22,690 bases of DNA from the NCBI GenBank assembly GCA_945787595.1, contig CALZJV010000021.1:9213-31902 (forward strand), read 5' to 3'. This DNA is from an uncultured Desulfobacterales bacterium (GTDB lineage Bacteria > Desulfobacterota > Desulfobacteria > Desulfobacterales > JAFDCJ01). The position numbers and the translations under genes were made by a program. Of this stretch, positions 6,556 to 14,464 are shown one piece after another; the stretch's first letter is position 1; each line of letters starts with the position of its first letter. The notes under the pieces were generated by a model. That model did not search any database. It saw only the letters and a list, made by a program, of their open reading frames with translations, and was not told the DNA's origin.

Positions 6556-8202
6556 ATGACACATAAACTTGATGATCTGGGAATAATCATTGAAACCGAT
6601 ATTTTAATTTTGGGTTCCGGAGCTGCCGGTTGCGGTGCAGCCATTGGCGCCGCCGAGCAGGGAGCCCGCGCGGTGTTGGTTGATAAAGGAAAGCTTGAGA
6701 GTTCAGGCTGCCTGGGAGGCGGCAACGACCACTTCATGGCTGTATTGAATACCGACCCGGGAACCGACTCTGAGCAGGCACTGGTTGATTTCTACAAAGG
6801 CCCGACCAGCGGATATACACCCGAGATGATTTCTCGCTGGGCGCGGGCCATGCCCGCCATGCTCGATGTGCTGCAGGAGATCGGTGTGGATTTAATTAAA
6901 AATCCTGATGGCACTTTTCTGCGGACCGTTGGATTCGGTCAGCCCGGCAGCTGGTTTATCAATATCAACAAAGGTCAATTGATAAAGCGGCTTCTGGCTA
7001 AAAAAGTCCGGGCCGTCGGTGTTGATGTTATCGACCACGTGATGATCACCAAACTGCTGACAGCCGATAATAAAATCCTAGGGGCCATCGGTTACCATGT
7101 GCTGGATGGATCGCTTTATATTTTCAAGGCCAAATCCGTCATATTGGCGCTGGGCAACAGTGCCAATCGGGTGACAACCAATTCTACGGGAAATCCCTTC
7201 AACACCTGGCACAGCCCGTTTAATACCGGCAGTCAATTCGTGCTCGCTTATGAAGCCGGTGCCAGACTTATTAACCTTGATCTCAAGCAGCTGGCCACGC
7301 TGGTACCCAAAGGTTTCAGTTCCGCCGGTATGAACGGCATCAACAGTGTGGGCGCCCACGAATTGAATGCACTCGGCGAACGATTCATGGGAAAGTATCA
7401 CCCCATGATGGAAAACGGGCCGAGGCTCTTTCAAATTCTCGGAACACATCAAGAACTGATTGAAGGCAAAGGCCCTCCGTTTCACATGGATATGCGCCAT
7501 TGTGACACGGAGGAACTTTATCATTTGCAGCACGTGCTCATGCCTGGAGACAAGGCTACGTTCCTCGACTACTGTGAGCAGAGCGGTATTGATTTCGCGA
7601 AATATCCGATGGAGGTAGAGTTCTCGGAAATCGAGCTCAGCGGTACGCTCATGACCCGGGAAAATTTTGAGTCCACGGTGTGCGGCCTGTTCAACGGTTG
7701 TGTATTTTACAATTTTTCCGGATCCATGTGCAGCGGATACATAGCAGCCACCGAGGCGGCCGCAGCCTCATCGCAGGCCGAAGATCCTCCTTTAATTGAA
7801 CCGGAGGTCGTGCGCCGGGAAAAGGAACGTATCTTTAAACCAATGAATACGGGAGACGGGCTGAGGTACGTGCAATTTGAGAGTGCGATTCGCCAGGTGA
7901 TGAAATACTATATGGGGTTCGTGAGGAACCAGAAAGGCATGCAGATTGCCCTCGAACGGCTCGGCCTGATTGAGAGCTACTTCGATAAGCTACACACAAC
8001 GAACGCGCATGAATTGATGCGTGCCAACGAGGCTGTCCATCTTCTAAAAATATGCCAGCTCGCGATCATGGCTACTATGGAGCGCAAGGAGAGCGGCCGT
8101 ACAATCTATAAAAGAAGTGATTATCCTGAGCGCGATGAAGCCTATTGCAAAATGCTTGCCTTGTGGCAGGCAAACGGTCAGCCGCAAACGGCGTGGATGT
8201 GA
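6556..8202 (+). CDS. AprA/FrdA-like FAD-dependent oxidoreductase, module B
   Basis: This 548-residue cytoplasmic flavoprotein of the fumarate reductase/succinate dehydrogenase/AprA family has no signal peptide. The FAD Rossmann motif GSGAAG is at residues 20-25, and the acidic VLVDKG follows at the end of the second strand. AprA-like features include GGGNDHFMAV near residue 57, the ELNALGERFMGKYHPMM stretch and EGKGPPFHMDM (compare GRGPIYMDT of AprA), and the C-terminal GRTIYKRSDYPERD. The AprA catalytic His segment (GSHSGCCG) is not recognisable, so a different substrate is likely. GGAG lies 9 bases before the ATG. An upstream in-frame GTG at 6541 overlaps that ribosome site and is rejected. 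No separate ferredoxin gene follows. Instead the next gene carries a fused one. Confidence 0.88.
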   Translation: MTHKLDDLGIIIETDILILGSGAAGCGAAIGAAEQGARAVLVDKGKLESSGCLGGGNDHFMAVLNTDPGTDSEQALVDFYKGPTSGYTPEMISRWARAMPAMLDVLQEIGVDLIKNPDGTFLRTVGFGQPGSWFININKGQLIKRLLAKKVRAVGVDVIDHVMITKLLTADNKILGAIGYHVLDGSLYIFKAKSVILALGNSANRVTTNSTGNPFNTWHSPFNTGSQFVLAYEAGARLINLDLKQLATLVPKGFSSAGMNGINSVGAHELNALGERFMGKYHPMMENGPRLFQILGTHQELIEGKGPPFHMDMRHCDTEELYHLQHVLMPGDKATFLDYCEQSGIDFAKYPMEVEFSEIELSGTLMTRENFESTVCGLFNGCVFYNFSGSMCSGYIAATEAAAASSQAEDPPLIEPEVVRREKERIFKPMNTGDGLRYVQFESAIRQVMKYYMGFVRNQKGMQIALERLGLIESYFDKLHTTNAHELMRANEAVHLLKICQLAIMATMERKESGRTIYKRSDYPERDEAYCKMLALWQANGQPQTAWM

Positions 8203-8365
8203 GGGATTGGGGAATAACAAATATTATTGAAACTTGAGACTATAGAAGTATTTGACTCCAATTTCGGACAATTCAATACTTTGTTTCCTTGCAGGCTGCC
8301 TCCTGCATATAACCGCTTAACTGCGTGCCTTGAATTTGTATCGGGAACCTCTATGGAGGATAGTA

Positions 8366-10069
8366 ATGCCGCCAAAATTCAGCAGAGAATTAGAAGAAAA
8401 AATAATTTTTCCGGAGCACATGGCTGATCAGGCTCGAACCTCACCGTGTGAGGCCAATTGCCCGGCCGGCAATCCAATTCAAAAGATGAATACCTTAATT
8501 CAGGAAGACCGGATTGAAGACGCCTTGGCCTACATCAAGTCCAGAAATCCATTCCCGGGAATCACCGGTCGTGTTTGCTCACATCCCTGTGAACACGTTT
8601 GTAACCGCAGCGAATATGATGAGGGTCTGGCCATTCAGGCACTGGAAAGATTTGCGGCCGACCACGCCGATGCAACGCTCGTAAAGCGACCCCAAAGGAG
8701 AGAAAGGACCGGCAAAAAATTGGCGATCATCGGCTCCGGCCCAGCGGGCATGACATGTGCCTATTTTTCTGCACTGTTCGGCCATGATGTAAATGTCTTC
8801 GAGGCCTCACAAACCCTGGGCGGGATTCCGCGGACGGCTATTCCTGATTTTTGGCTGCCGAAAGATATTGTCGATCGGGAAATAGGAAAGGTGCTCGAAC
8901 TCGGTGTTCGGGCCCAAGCCAACACGGTTATCGGCAGGGATATTGCTTTTGAAAATCTCGCGGCGGAACATGATGCCTGTTTGGTTGCCGTCGGAACACA
9001 AAAAGACAGATGCCTGGATACTGACGGCTTCGAGCTGGCCCTTCCGGCCCTTTCTTTTTTAAAACAAATTAACCGGGGCCACCGCGACACCATTGCTGAC
9101 AGGGTTGTCATTATAGGCGGCGGTGGAGTTGCATTTGACTGTGCCTTAACGGCCAAACGCCTTGGTGCCGTGGAAGTTCATATTGTATGTGTCGAAGGGC
9201 TGGAGTGCATGTGTGCCCCTTCGCATGAAATCCGTCAGGCCGAAGCCCAGGGGATAATGATTCATACCTCCAGTATGATATCTGCTGTCCTGGAACGCAA
9301 GGGGAAAACAACCGGCATTGAGTGCTGCGAGATTTCGGCCTTTGAATTTGACGAAAAATCCTGCCTTTCGGTTGAACCCGTTTCGGGCGAAAAAAAGCTT
9401 TTGCCGGCCGACATCGTGATTTCCGCAGTGGGGGTAGAACCCGACCTCAGTTTTATTGCGGATAACAGTCAATTTGAAATATCCCCGGGGGTAAACTTGA
9501 AAGTGGATCCGAAAACCATGGCTACTTCTATGGCAGGGGTGTTTGCTGCCGGTGACGTTGTATCAGGACCATCGAGCGTTGCGCAGGCCATCGGCAGCGG
9601 GCGCCGTGCGGCTGTTGCCATTGATCGGTTTTTCAATAACAAGCGATCGCCGGAGTTGGACCGAATTGTCATTAGTGAAACCTGCCAGATAGTGGCACAA
9701 GAATTAATTTCCCAATCTGCGCCGCATGTGGTCGCGTATGAAGAAATTTGGAATGTTTTCCATCATGAAAAGCGGCAGCGCCAAATGACCGCCAAATTAC
9801 CTGCAGAGACGGCCATGCGTTCATTCGCGGAGGTTGATAAAGGCTTTGAGAAAGATGCGGCAATGATCGAGGCCGAGCGCTGTTTGCACTGCGGCCACTG
9901 CACTTCCTGCGGGTGCTGTGTTGACGATTGCCCCGGCCTCATATTGGAAATGAAGCCTGAAGGGCCGCGAGTCGCCTTTCCGGACGAATGCTGGCATTGC
10001 GGCTGCTGCCGAATCGCCTGCCCGAGCGGTGCGATTCTCTATGAGTTTCCTTTAAATATGCTGGTGTAG
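8366..10069 (+). CDS. GltD-type NAD(P)H oxidoreductase fused to an AprB-like dicluster ferredoxin
   Basis: This 567-residue protein has three parts. Residues 1-115 form the GltD/dihydropyrimidine-dehydrogenase-type Fe-S domain with Cys28, 32, 71, 75 and 79 (CEANCP, GRVCSHPCEHVC). Residues 118-445 form the FAD and NAD(P) double Rossmann unit, with GSGPAG at 123-128, VVIIGGGGVAFD for the nucleotide, and the FAD-closing MAGVFAAGDVVSGP. Residues 505-567 are a dicluster ferredoxin, RCLHCGHCTSCGCC...CP then DECWHCGCCRIACP, ending FPLNMLV. That last domain closely matches the free ferredoxin at 1065. The ATG has GGAGGA 5 bases upstream. Role inferred: it shuttles electrons between NAD(P)H and the adjacent AprA-like flavoprotein. 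GltB is absent, so it is not a glutamate synthase. Confidence 0.88.
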   Translation: MPPKFSRELEEKIIFPEHMADQARTSPCEANCPAGNPIQKMNTLIQEDRIEDALAYIKSRNPFPGITGRVCSHPCEHVCNRSEYDEGLAIQALERFAADHADATLVKRPQRRERTGKKLAIIGSGPAGMTCAYFSALFGHDVNVFEASQTLGGIPRTAIPDFWLPKDIVDREIGKVLELGVRAQANTVIGRDIAFENLAAEHDACLVAVGTQKDRCLDTDGFELALPALSFLKQINRGHRDTIADRVVIIGGGGVAFDCALTAKRLGAVEVHIVCVEGLECMCAPSHEIRQAEAQGIMIHTSSMISAVLERKGKTTGIECCEISAFEFDEKSCLSVEPVSGEKKLLPADIVISAVGVEPDLSFIADNSQFEISPGVNLKVDPKTMATSMAGVFAAGDVVSGPSSVAQAIGSGRRAAVAIDRFFNNKRSPELDRIVISETCQIVAQELISQSAPHVVAYEEIWNVFHHEKRQRQMTAKLPAETAMRSFAEVDKGFEKDAAMIEAERCLHCGHCTSCGCCVDDCPGLILEMKPEGPRVAFPDECWHCGCCRIACPSGAILYEFPLNMLV

Positions 10070-10074
10070 AAATT

Positions 10075-10096
10075 CATTGAGCAATATTGCTCAATG
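10075..10096. promoter_or_regulatory. Perfect 22-bp palindrome after the GltD fusion
   Basis: Both arms read CATTGAGCAAT on their own strand and meet without a spacer, six bases after the stop codon. There is no T-run on the 3' side, so it is not a standard intrinsic terminator. It may be an operator for the downstream aldolase gene (start 10236) or an RNA-end stabiliser. Confidence 0.45.
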
Positions 10097-10235
10097 TCGG
10101 TGGTTCTTTGTCTGTCGTTAGTTGTTGTTGGAAGGATTTTGATCATTTTCGATTGATGTGTATCCAAACTCACCCGAAAAGAGGCATCGGGGGGTTGGTA
10201 CACGCGAGACTCAAAAAGGCATTGAAGGAGGTACC

Positions 10236-10919
10236 ATGGAAGCCATTTCCGAATTGAAAGAAACGTTGATTACCGCTTGTCGCATCCTGGACCGGGAAGG
10301 AATGATGGACGAGCTGGGACATTTCAGCGTGAGGTGCCCGGAGAAGGGCGGTGTATTTATTAACGGTAAAGTCAGCCCGGGGCAGGCAACGGAAGAAGAT
10401 ATCATTCTGCTGGATCTTGAGGGGAACAAACTGGAGGGGGATCTGGAAGCGGCCTCTGAAAGCCCGCTGCATCTTGCCGTATACCAGCGAAGGCCGGATG
10501 TAATGGCAGTTGCCCACACGCATTCCCCCATGGTGGTCACCCTCAGTATTGCCGGGATTCCGCTGCGAACTGTTGAAAATCAAGGGGCAAGTGTCATCGG
10601 GCCAAGCGCACCTGTCTTTGAGCAATACGGATTGGTGGACAGCTTTGAATTGGGGTATGGCGTTGCAGATGCCCTTGGGGACCAGAATATATGCGTACTG
10701 AAATCCCATGGGAATATTGTGGTAGGAGGAAGTATTGAAGAGGTCTGTGTATGGACCATGTGGGCGGAGAAGGCCGCGCGATACCAATACCAGGCGATGC
10801 TTCTGGGCCAACCGCAATGGTATCCCGAGGGGGAAATCGCCAAGATGGTTCAACAGCAGCTTAAAGGCAAGGGCCATATTAGAACTTGGAATTATTACAA
10901 ATGGAAACTATCCCAATGA
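10236..10919 (+). CDS. Class II aldolase/adducin family protein, second copy
   Basis: This 227-residue zinc-dependent class II aldolase/adducin homologue has its metal ligands visible as Glu in ASESPLHLAVY, the HTH of AVAHTHSPM, and His of KSHGNIVVG. It shares the ACRILxxEGxxDxLGHxSV opening with the protein at 4641. It differs downstream, with a WNYYKWKLSQ end. AAGGAG lies 5 bases before the ATG. A longer in-frame reading from 10158 has no ribosome site and an unrelated leader. It closes module B and precedes the TAXI/TRAP genes of module C. It could act on a hydroxy-acid or phospho-sugar acid as an aldolase or decarboxylase. The reaction is not determinable from sequence. Confidence 0.85.
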   Translation: MEAISELKETLITACRILDREGMMDELGHFSVRCPEKGGVFINGKVSPGQATEEDIILLDLEGNKLEGDLEAASESPLHLAVYQRRPDVMAVAHTHSPMVVTLSIAGIPLRTVENQGASVIGPSAPVFEQYGLVDSFELGYGVADALGDQNICVLKSHGNIVVGGSIEEVCVWTMWAEKAARYQYQAMLLGQPQWYPEGEIAKMVQQQLKGKGHIRTWNYYKWKLSQ

Positions 10920-10940
10920 GCAGTGGCTTTAGTTTCCTTT

Positions 10941-10974
10941 CATTTAGTTTGACTGATGTCAGTCAACCCAAATG
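10941..10974. promoter_or_regulatory. Interrupted palindrome upstream of TAXI receptor
   Basis: The arms CATTTAGTTTGACTG and CAGTCAACCCAAATG flank a 4-base ATGT centre and pair at 13 of 15 positions. No T-run follows, so it is more likely an operator or a 5' leader hairpin than a terminator. It lies 50 bases before the start of the TRAP receptor gene. Confidence 0.45.
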
Positions 10975-11023
10975 AAGGGGTGGATCATCGAGGTAACCTT
11001 AAACTAAAATAGGGAGGATTAAA

Positions 11024-12034
11024 ATGCAGAAAAAAAGAACGTTAACAATTGTCATCGTTTTTGTGTTGGTGTTTGCTTTTATTTTAGGGCCGATGGCCGT
11101 ATCGGCCGCTGACAAAAAAGTCACCCGTAAAATGATTCTCGGGGGCAGGTTGGGCGATTCCTGGTTTGTGCTTTCCCAGGCCTTGGCCTATTTTGTGAAT
11201 AAACAGTCCGATTGGCTCAGGCTTGAAGTCGTGGCCACACCAGGGGTGAGCGCTGGCGCTGAGATCGCCAGCAAAGACTATGAGAAATATATCTTTATAT
11301 CCCCTTACTTCGGCATGAAGCTCAATCCGACCTCGAAGCGGATTAACAATTATGACAAGGAGCGCATCATCGGTTTCACTACCGGTAATGTATGGACCTG
11401 GATCACTTATGACAAGAATATCAAAACCGCCCAGGACCTTATCGGCAAGAAGGTATTTATCGGCAGGCCCGGCGGTGCCAGGGCGCACTTCGAGTCCGCC
11501 GTCCTGAAGGAATTGGGTATCCTGGATAAAGTCAAGCTGCTTCAGGGCGGATATGGCGGCGGCAGAAACGCCCTAAGAGACGGGTTGGCGGATGTGGCCG
11601 TGATGAACTTTGATTACGTCCTGCCCGCGGGTTTCAAGAAAGGAGCCTTGATAGAGGACCTCGAAACAAGAAAACCGGTCTATTATATAAACCTTATGCC
11701 ACCTGAGCTCCAAAAAAAATTGGGCATGGTCCCCTTAAAAATTTATGCGGGCGCGTTGGATAAAAAGACACAAAAAGAGGCGGTTTTCGCCTCTATCGAT
11801 TCAATTTACTGGTGCGCGGATGAACGGCAGGACGAGGCGGTGGTTCGTGAGGTCACCCGGATCCTATATGCGAACGCGGACAAGTTTTCCAGTTGGCATG
11901 TCCAGGGAGCGGGTATTAGCGAAGAATCCGTTCCTACCTGGATTATCAAAAAAGGGCAGATGCATCCCGCTGCGATGAAGTATTATAAAGATCAAGGCAT
12001 CAAGGTCAACCCGCTGAGCGATCTCTTGCCCTAA
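11024..12034 (+). CDS. TAXI family TRAP transporter solute-binding receptor
   Basis: This 336-residue secreted receptor has a signal peptide (MQKKR, a hydrophobic stretch, predicted cleavage after MAVSA near residue 29). It lacks a lipobox cysteine and so should be soluble in the periplasm. The mature part has the TAXI-family pattern: a SWFVLSQALAYFVN helix, VVATPGVSAGAE near residue 70, and KKVFIGRPGGARAHFESAVLKELG with the glycine-rich GGYGGGRNALRDGLADVAV segment that binds the ligand carboxylate. GGGAGG precedes the ATG. The fused TRAP permease follows 189 bases later, the usual pairing for TAXI systems. Family ligands include glutamate, 2-oxoglutarate and other carboxylates. The ligand here is not predictable. 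Confidence 0.9.
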   Translation: MQKKRTLTIVIVFVLVFAFILGPMAVSAADKKVTRKMILGGRLGDSWFVLSQALAYFVNKQSDWLRLEVVATPGVSAGAEIASKDYEKYIFISPYFGMKLNPTSKRINNYDKERIIGFTTGNVWTWITYDKNIKTAQDLIGKKVFIGRPGGARAHFESAVLKELGILDKVKLLQGGYGGGRNALRDGLADVAVMNFDYVLPAGFKKGALIEDLETRKPVYYINLMPPELQKKLGMVPLKIYAGALDKKTQKEAVFASIDSIYWCADERQDEAVVREVTRILYANADKFSSWHVQGAGISEESVPTWIIKKGQMHPAAMKYYKDQGIKVNPLSDLLP

Positions 12035-12057
12035 ACATCATTTCTACATGGTTGGGG

Positions 12058-12148
12058 CCGCCGGCGGGCCAAAAGCGATGGCGACCGCCGGCGTCAACCT
12101 GTGAGCAATGATCAAAACTGGGCATGGCTGGGGGCCGTTACTGATCAT
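12058..12148. repeat. GC-rich repeated palindrome and inverted ATGATCA pair in the receptor-permease gap
   Basis: CCGCCGGCG occurs twice (12058-12066 and 12085-12093). The self-complementary CGCCGGCG cores can pair into an 8-bp stem with a 19-base loop. Further on, ATGATCA (12108-12114) and TGATCAT (12142-12148) form a second inverted pair. A hairpin here could lower expression of the permease relative to the receptor, a common ratio in TRAP operons. No gene is seen in this 189-base gap. Confidence 0.4.
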
Positions 12149-12223
12149 GGAGTTTCTCTTGTCTGCTGAATGTCCCAGTGAAACGAGTAAGGCAAACCTA
12201 TACTTTATGTCGGAGGTTCGGAA

Positions 12224-14155
12224 ATGGGGGAAACGGAGAAACCGAAATTAGCTATAGAAAGGATTGTGAGTGTCGCTCTACCTATTGTGGCCCTTGTCAT
12301 GATTCTCTATCAGCTGGTCTACACCCAATATTTAATTCAGGGCCCCACAGCGCATAAGATTACGCATCTTGGATTGGCCTTCATGGTGGTGCTTTTGTCG
12401 CTTATGCATAAGGAAAAAGAAGGCCGGCCTTTGAGGTGGGTGTTGCTCGCGGTTTCATTGGGCTTTACAATATACTTGATGGTCAATCTCACTGAGATCA
12501 TGATGTATCGCCAATCTATTCCCATACCCTCCGATATCGTTGTCGGGGTGATCGTCCTTATCACCACTTTTATTGTGGCCTACCAGGTGCTTGGTAAAAC
12601 CTTTATTATTATTGCCGGGACTTGCATCGTTTATCTGGTATTGGGACGGTACTTTCCACACCCCTTTACCGTGGCGCCCGTTTCTTTTGCCCGGATTATC
12701 ATGTGGCTCAGCGCCGGGGTGGGCATCGAACAGGGGGTATACGGGCCGATCCTGGGTCTTTCCGCGAATTACCTGTTCCTGATGATTGTGTTCGGGGGGA
12801 TGCTCTACGCTTTCGGCGGTGTCAGATTTATCATGGGCCTGGGAAAATGGCTGGGGTCAAAGTTTAAGAGTGGACCCGCCGCCGTAGCCGTTGTTGGCAG
12901 TTCTTTGCTGGGGAGTATGACCGGAAGCACCGTGGCGAACGTGACCATTACAGGTGCCTACACCATCCCTCTCATGAAGAAGGGGGGCTATGAACCCAAA
13001 CAGGCGGCGGCTATTGAAGCGGCCTCATCCAATGGCGGTCAGATTATGCCGCCGATCATGGGCGCAACGGCTTTTATTATGTCCGGTTTTACCGGAATCC
13101 CTTACATCAAGATCGCTTTGGCGGTTTTAGTTCCGGCCATACTTTATTACCTCGGGCTGCTGATGTATGTCCAGATCAATGCCTACAAGTTGGATATTGT
13201 AGTCGAAAAGGAAGCCATCGATGTAAAGGCGCTCCTGTGGGATGCACCTCTCTTTGTTGTGCCTCTGGGCGTCCTTGTCTATTTGCTGGCCAAGGGGTTT
13301 TCACTTCCCTTTGTTGTGTTCTGGAGTATAGCGAGTCTCGTTATCCTGAGTCTGGCCCTCTGTTTCCGAGAAGAGGCACGTTTGAATTTCAAGGGAGTTA
13401 TTGAAGCGCTCACAAAAAGCGCCCGGACCGCTTGTGACGTGACAATCATCAACGCCCTGATCGGTATTGTTGCAACGTGCATCGAGACCAGTGGATTAGG
13501 AATTAAGCTTCCCCTGCTGGTGGGAGAGATCAGTCAGGGGATTATTTTCATCGCCCTCATCATAACAATGATAAGCTCTATTTTCGTCGGTATGGGTGTT
13601 CCGACGCCCGCTGCTTACATGCTGGTCGCAATAGGGGCTGCCCCTGCGCTTGTCAAAATGGGAGTGCCCATATTGCAGGCACACCTTTTTCCCATGATTT
13701 TCGCGGTCTTTTCGCATCTTACACCGCCAATCGCAATAGGGGCTCTGGTGGCATCCCAGCTTGCCGAATCCGAATACTGGCCGACTTCCTGGGAGGCGCT
13801 TAAAGCGGCATCCACAGCGTTTCTGCTGCCCTATTTTATTATATATGCCCCTGTCATTGTTCTTCAACCAGATTCAGGAATATTTATTTCCGTTATCCAG
13901 CTTGCGGCCATTCCTCTGGGTGTGCTCGCGCTTCAGATATTCTATTCCAGCTACTTTTTCGGTCATCTGGAAAAACCGAGGTGGATTGCCTTTGGTGTAA
14001 CAGCCCTTCTTTTTTTCATCTCGGTGTTCTCAAAAAGCTGGATATTCCTTGTAATGGGTGTCGCATTATTCATCATTAGCGCTTTGGGGCAGATAAAGAA
14101 AAAAAGACAAGCAGCAGGAGCACCGGAGTTGTCGGAAGGGACCTCTTTGACTTAA
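12224..14155 (+). CDS. TRAP transporter permease, DctM/DctQ fused (TAXI-associated)
   Basis: This 643-residue integral membrane protein has the small (DctQ-like) and large (DctM-like) TRAP subunits in one chain. Residues 1-150 hold four hydrophobic segments of the small-subunit part. From about residue 165 the large-subunit core shows the family GSSLLGSMTGSTVANVTITGAYTIPLMKKGGY motif, followed by EAASSNGGQIMPPIMGATAFIMS, which forms the first half of the sodium and substrate site. GMGVPTPAAYML and LTPPIAIGA in the second half are the matching repeat. The ATG has CGGAGG upstream. It takes up the ligand delivered by the TAXI receptor, driven by an ion gradient. Length is normal for the family and the gene appears intact. 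Confidence 0.93.
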   Translation: MGETEKPKLAIERIVSVALPIVALVMILYQLVYTQYLIQGPTAHKITHLGLAFMVVLLSLMHKEKEGRPLRWVLLAVSLGFTIYLMVNLTEIMMYRQSIPIPSDIVVGVIVLITTFIVAYQVLGKTFIIIAGTCIVYLVLGRYFPHPFTVAPVSFARIIMWLSAGVGIEQGVYGPILGLSANYLFLMIVFGGMLYAFGGVRFIMGLGKWLGSKFKSGPAAVAVVGSSLLGSMTGSTVANVTITGAYTIPLMKKGGYEPKQAAAIEAASSNGGQIMPPIMGATAFIMSGFTGIPYIKIALAVLVPAILYYLGLLMYVQINAYKLDIVVEKEAIDVKALLWDAPLFVVPLGVLVYLLAKGFSLPFVVFWSIASLVILSLALCFREEARLNFKGVIEALTKSARTACDVTIINALIGIVATCIETSGLGIKLPLLVGEISQGIIFIALIITMISSIFVGMGVPTPAAYMLVAIGAAPALVKMGVPILQAHLFPMIFAVFSHLTPPIAIGALVASQLAESEYWPTSWEALKAASTAFLLPYFIIYAPVIVLQPDSGIFISVIQLAAIPLGVLALQIFYSSYFFGHLEKPRWIAFGVTALLFFISVFSKSWIFLVMGVALFIISALGQIKKKRQAAGAPELSEGTSLT

Positions 14156-14228
14156 AAGAGATTTGACGATTTAGCAATAGGGTTGTGGTTCGGTTAGGAC
14201 ACTTGTTCTGAAATTAGGAGGATTTGGA

Positions 14229-14438
14229 ATGATCCGTAGCATTGATGCCAGGGTATGTGTGGGCTGCAGTATCTGCGAAATGATTTGTCCGGGCGATGTG
14301 ATTGTCATGGATTATGAAAAAATAGCCAGAATCAAGTATGCCCAGGATTGCTGGACGTGCTTCAGTTGTGAGCTGGCCTGTCCGGTTAAGGCTATCGATG
14401 TGCATCCCTTTCGTAAACCAAGGCCCATGGCCTGGTAA
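14229..14438 (+). CDS. AprB-like dicluster 4Fe-4S ferredoxin, module C
   Basis: This 69-residue protein has two 4Fe-4S motifs: Cys10, 13, 16, 20 (CVGCSICEMIC) and Cys41, 44, 47, 51 (CWTCFSCELACP). The QDCWxC lead-in to the second cluster matches AprB and the other two ferredoxin domains in this window. The tail is different (HPFRKPRPMAW). AGGAGG with 7-base spacing precedes the ATG. The gene is followed after 26 bases by the flavoprotein gene, so the order is ferredoxin then flavoprotein, the reverse of module A. It is presumably the electron carrier for that flavoprotein. Confidence 0.88.
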   Translation: MIRSIDARVCVGCSICEMICPGDVIVMDYEKIARIKYAQDCWTCFSCELACPVKAIDVHPFRKPRPMAW

Positions 14439-14464
14439 TCGGCATACGATCTAAGGAGGTTGGT

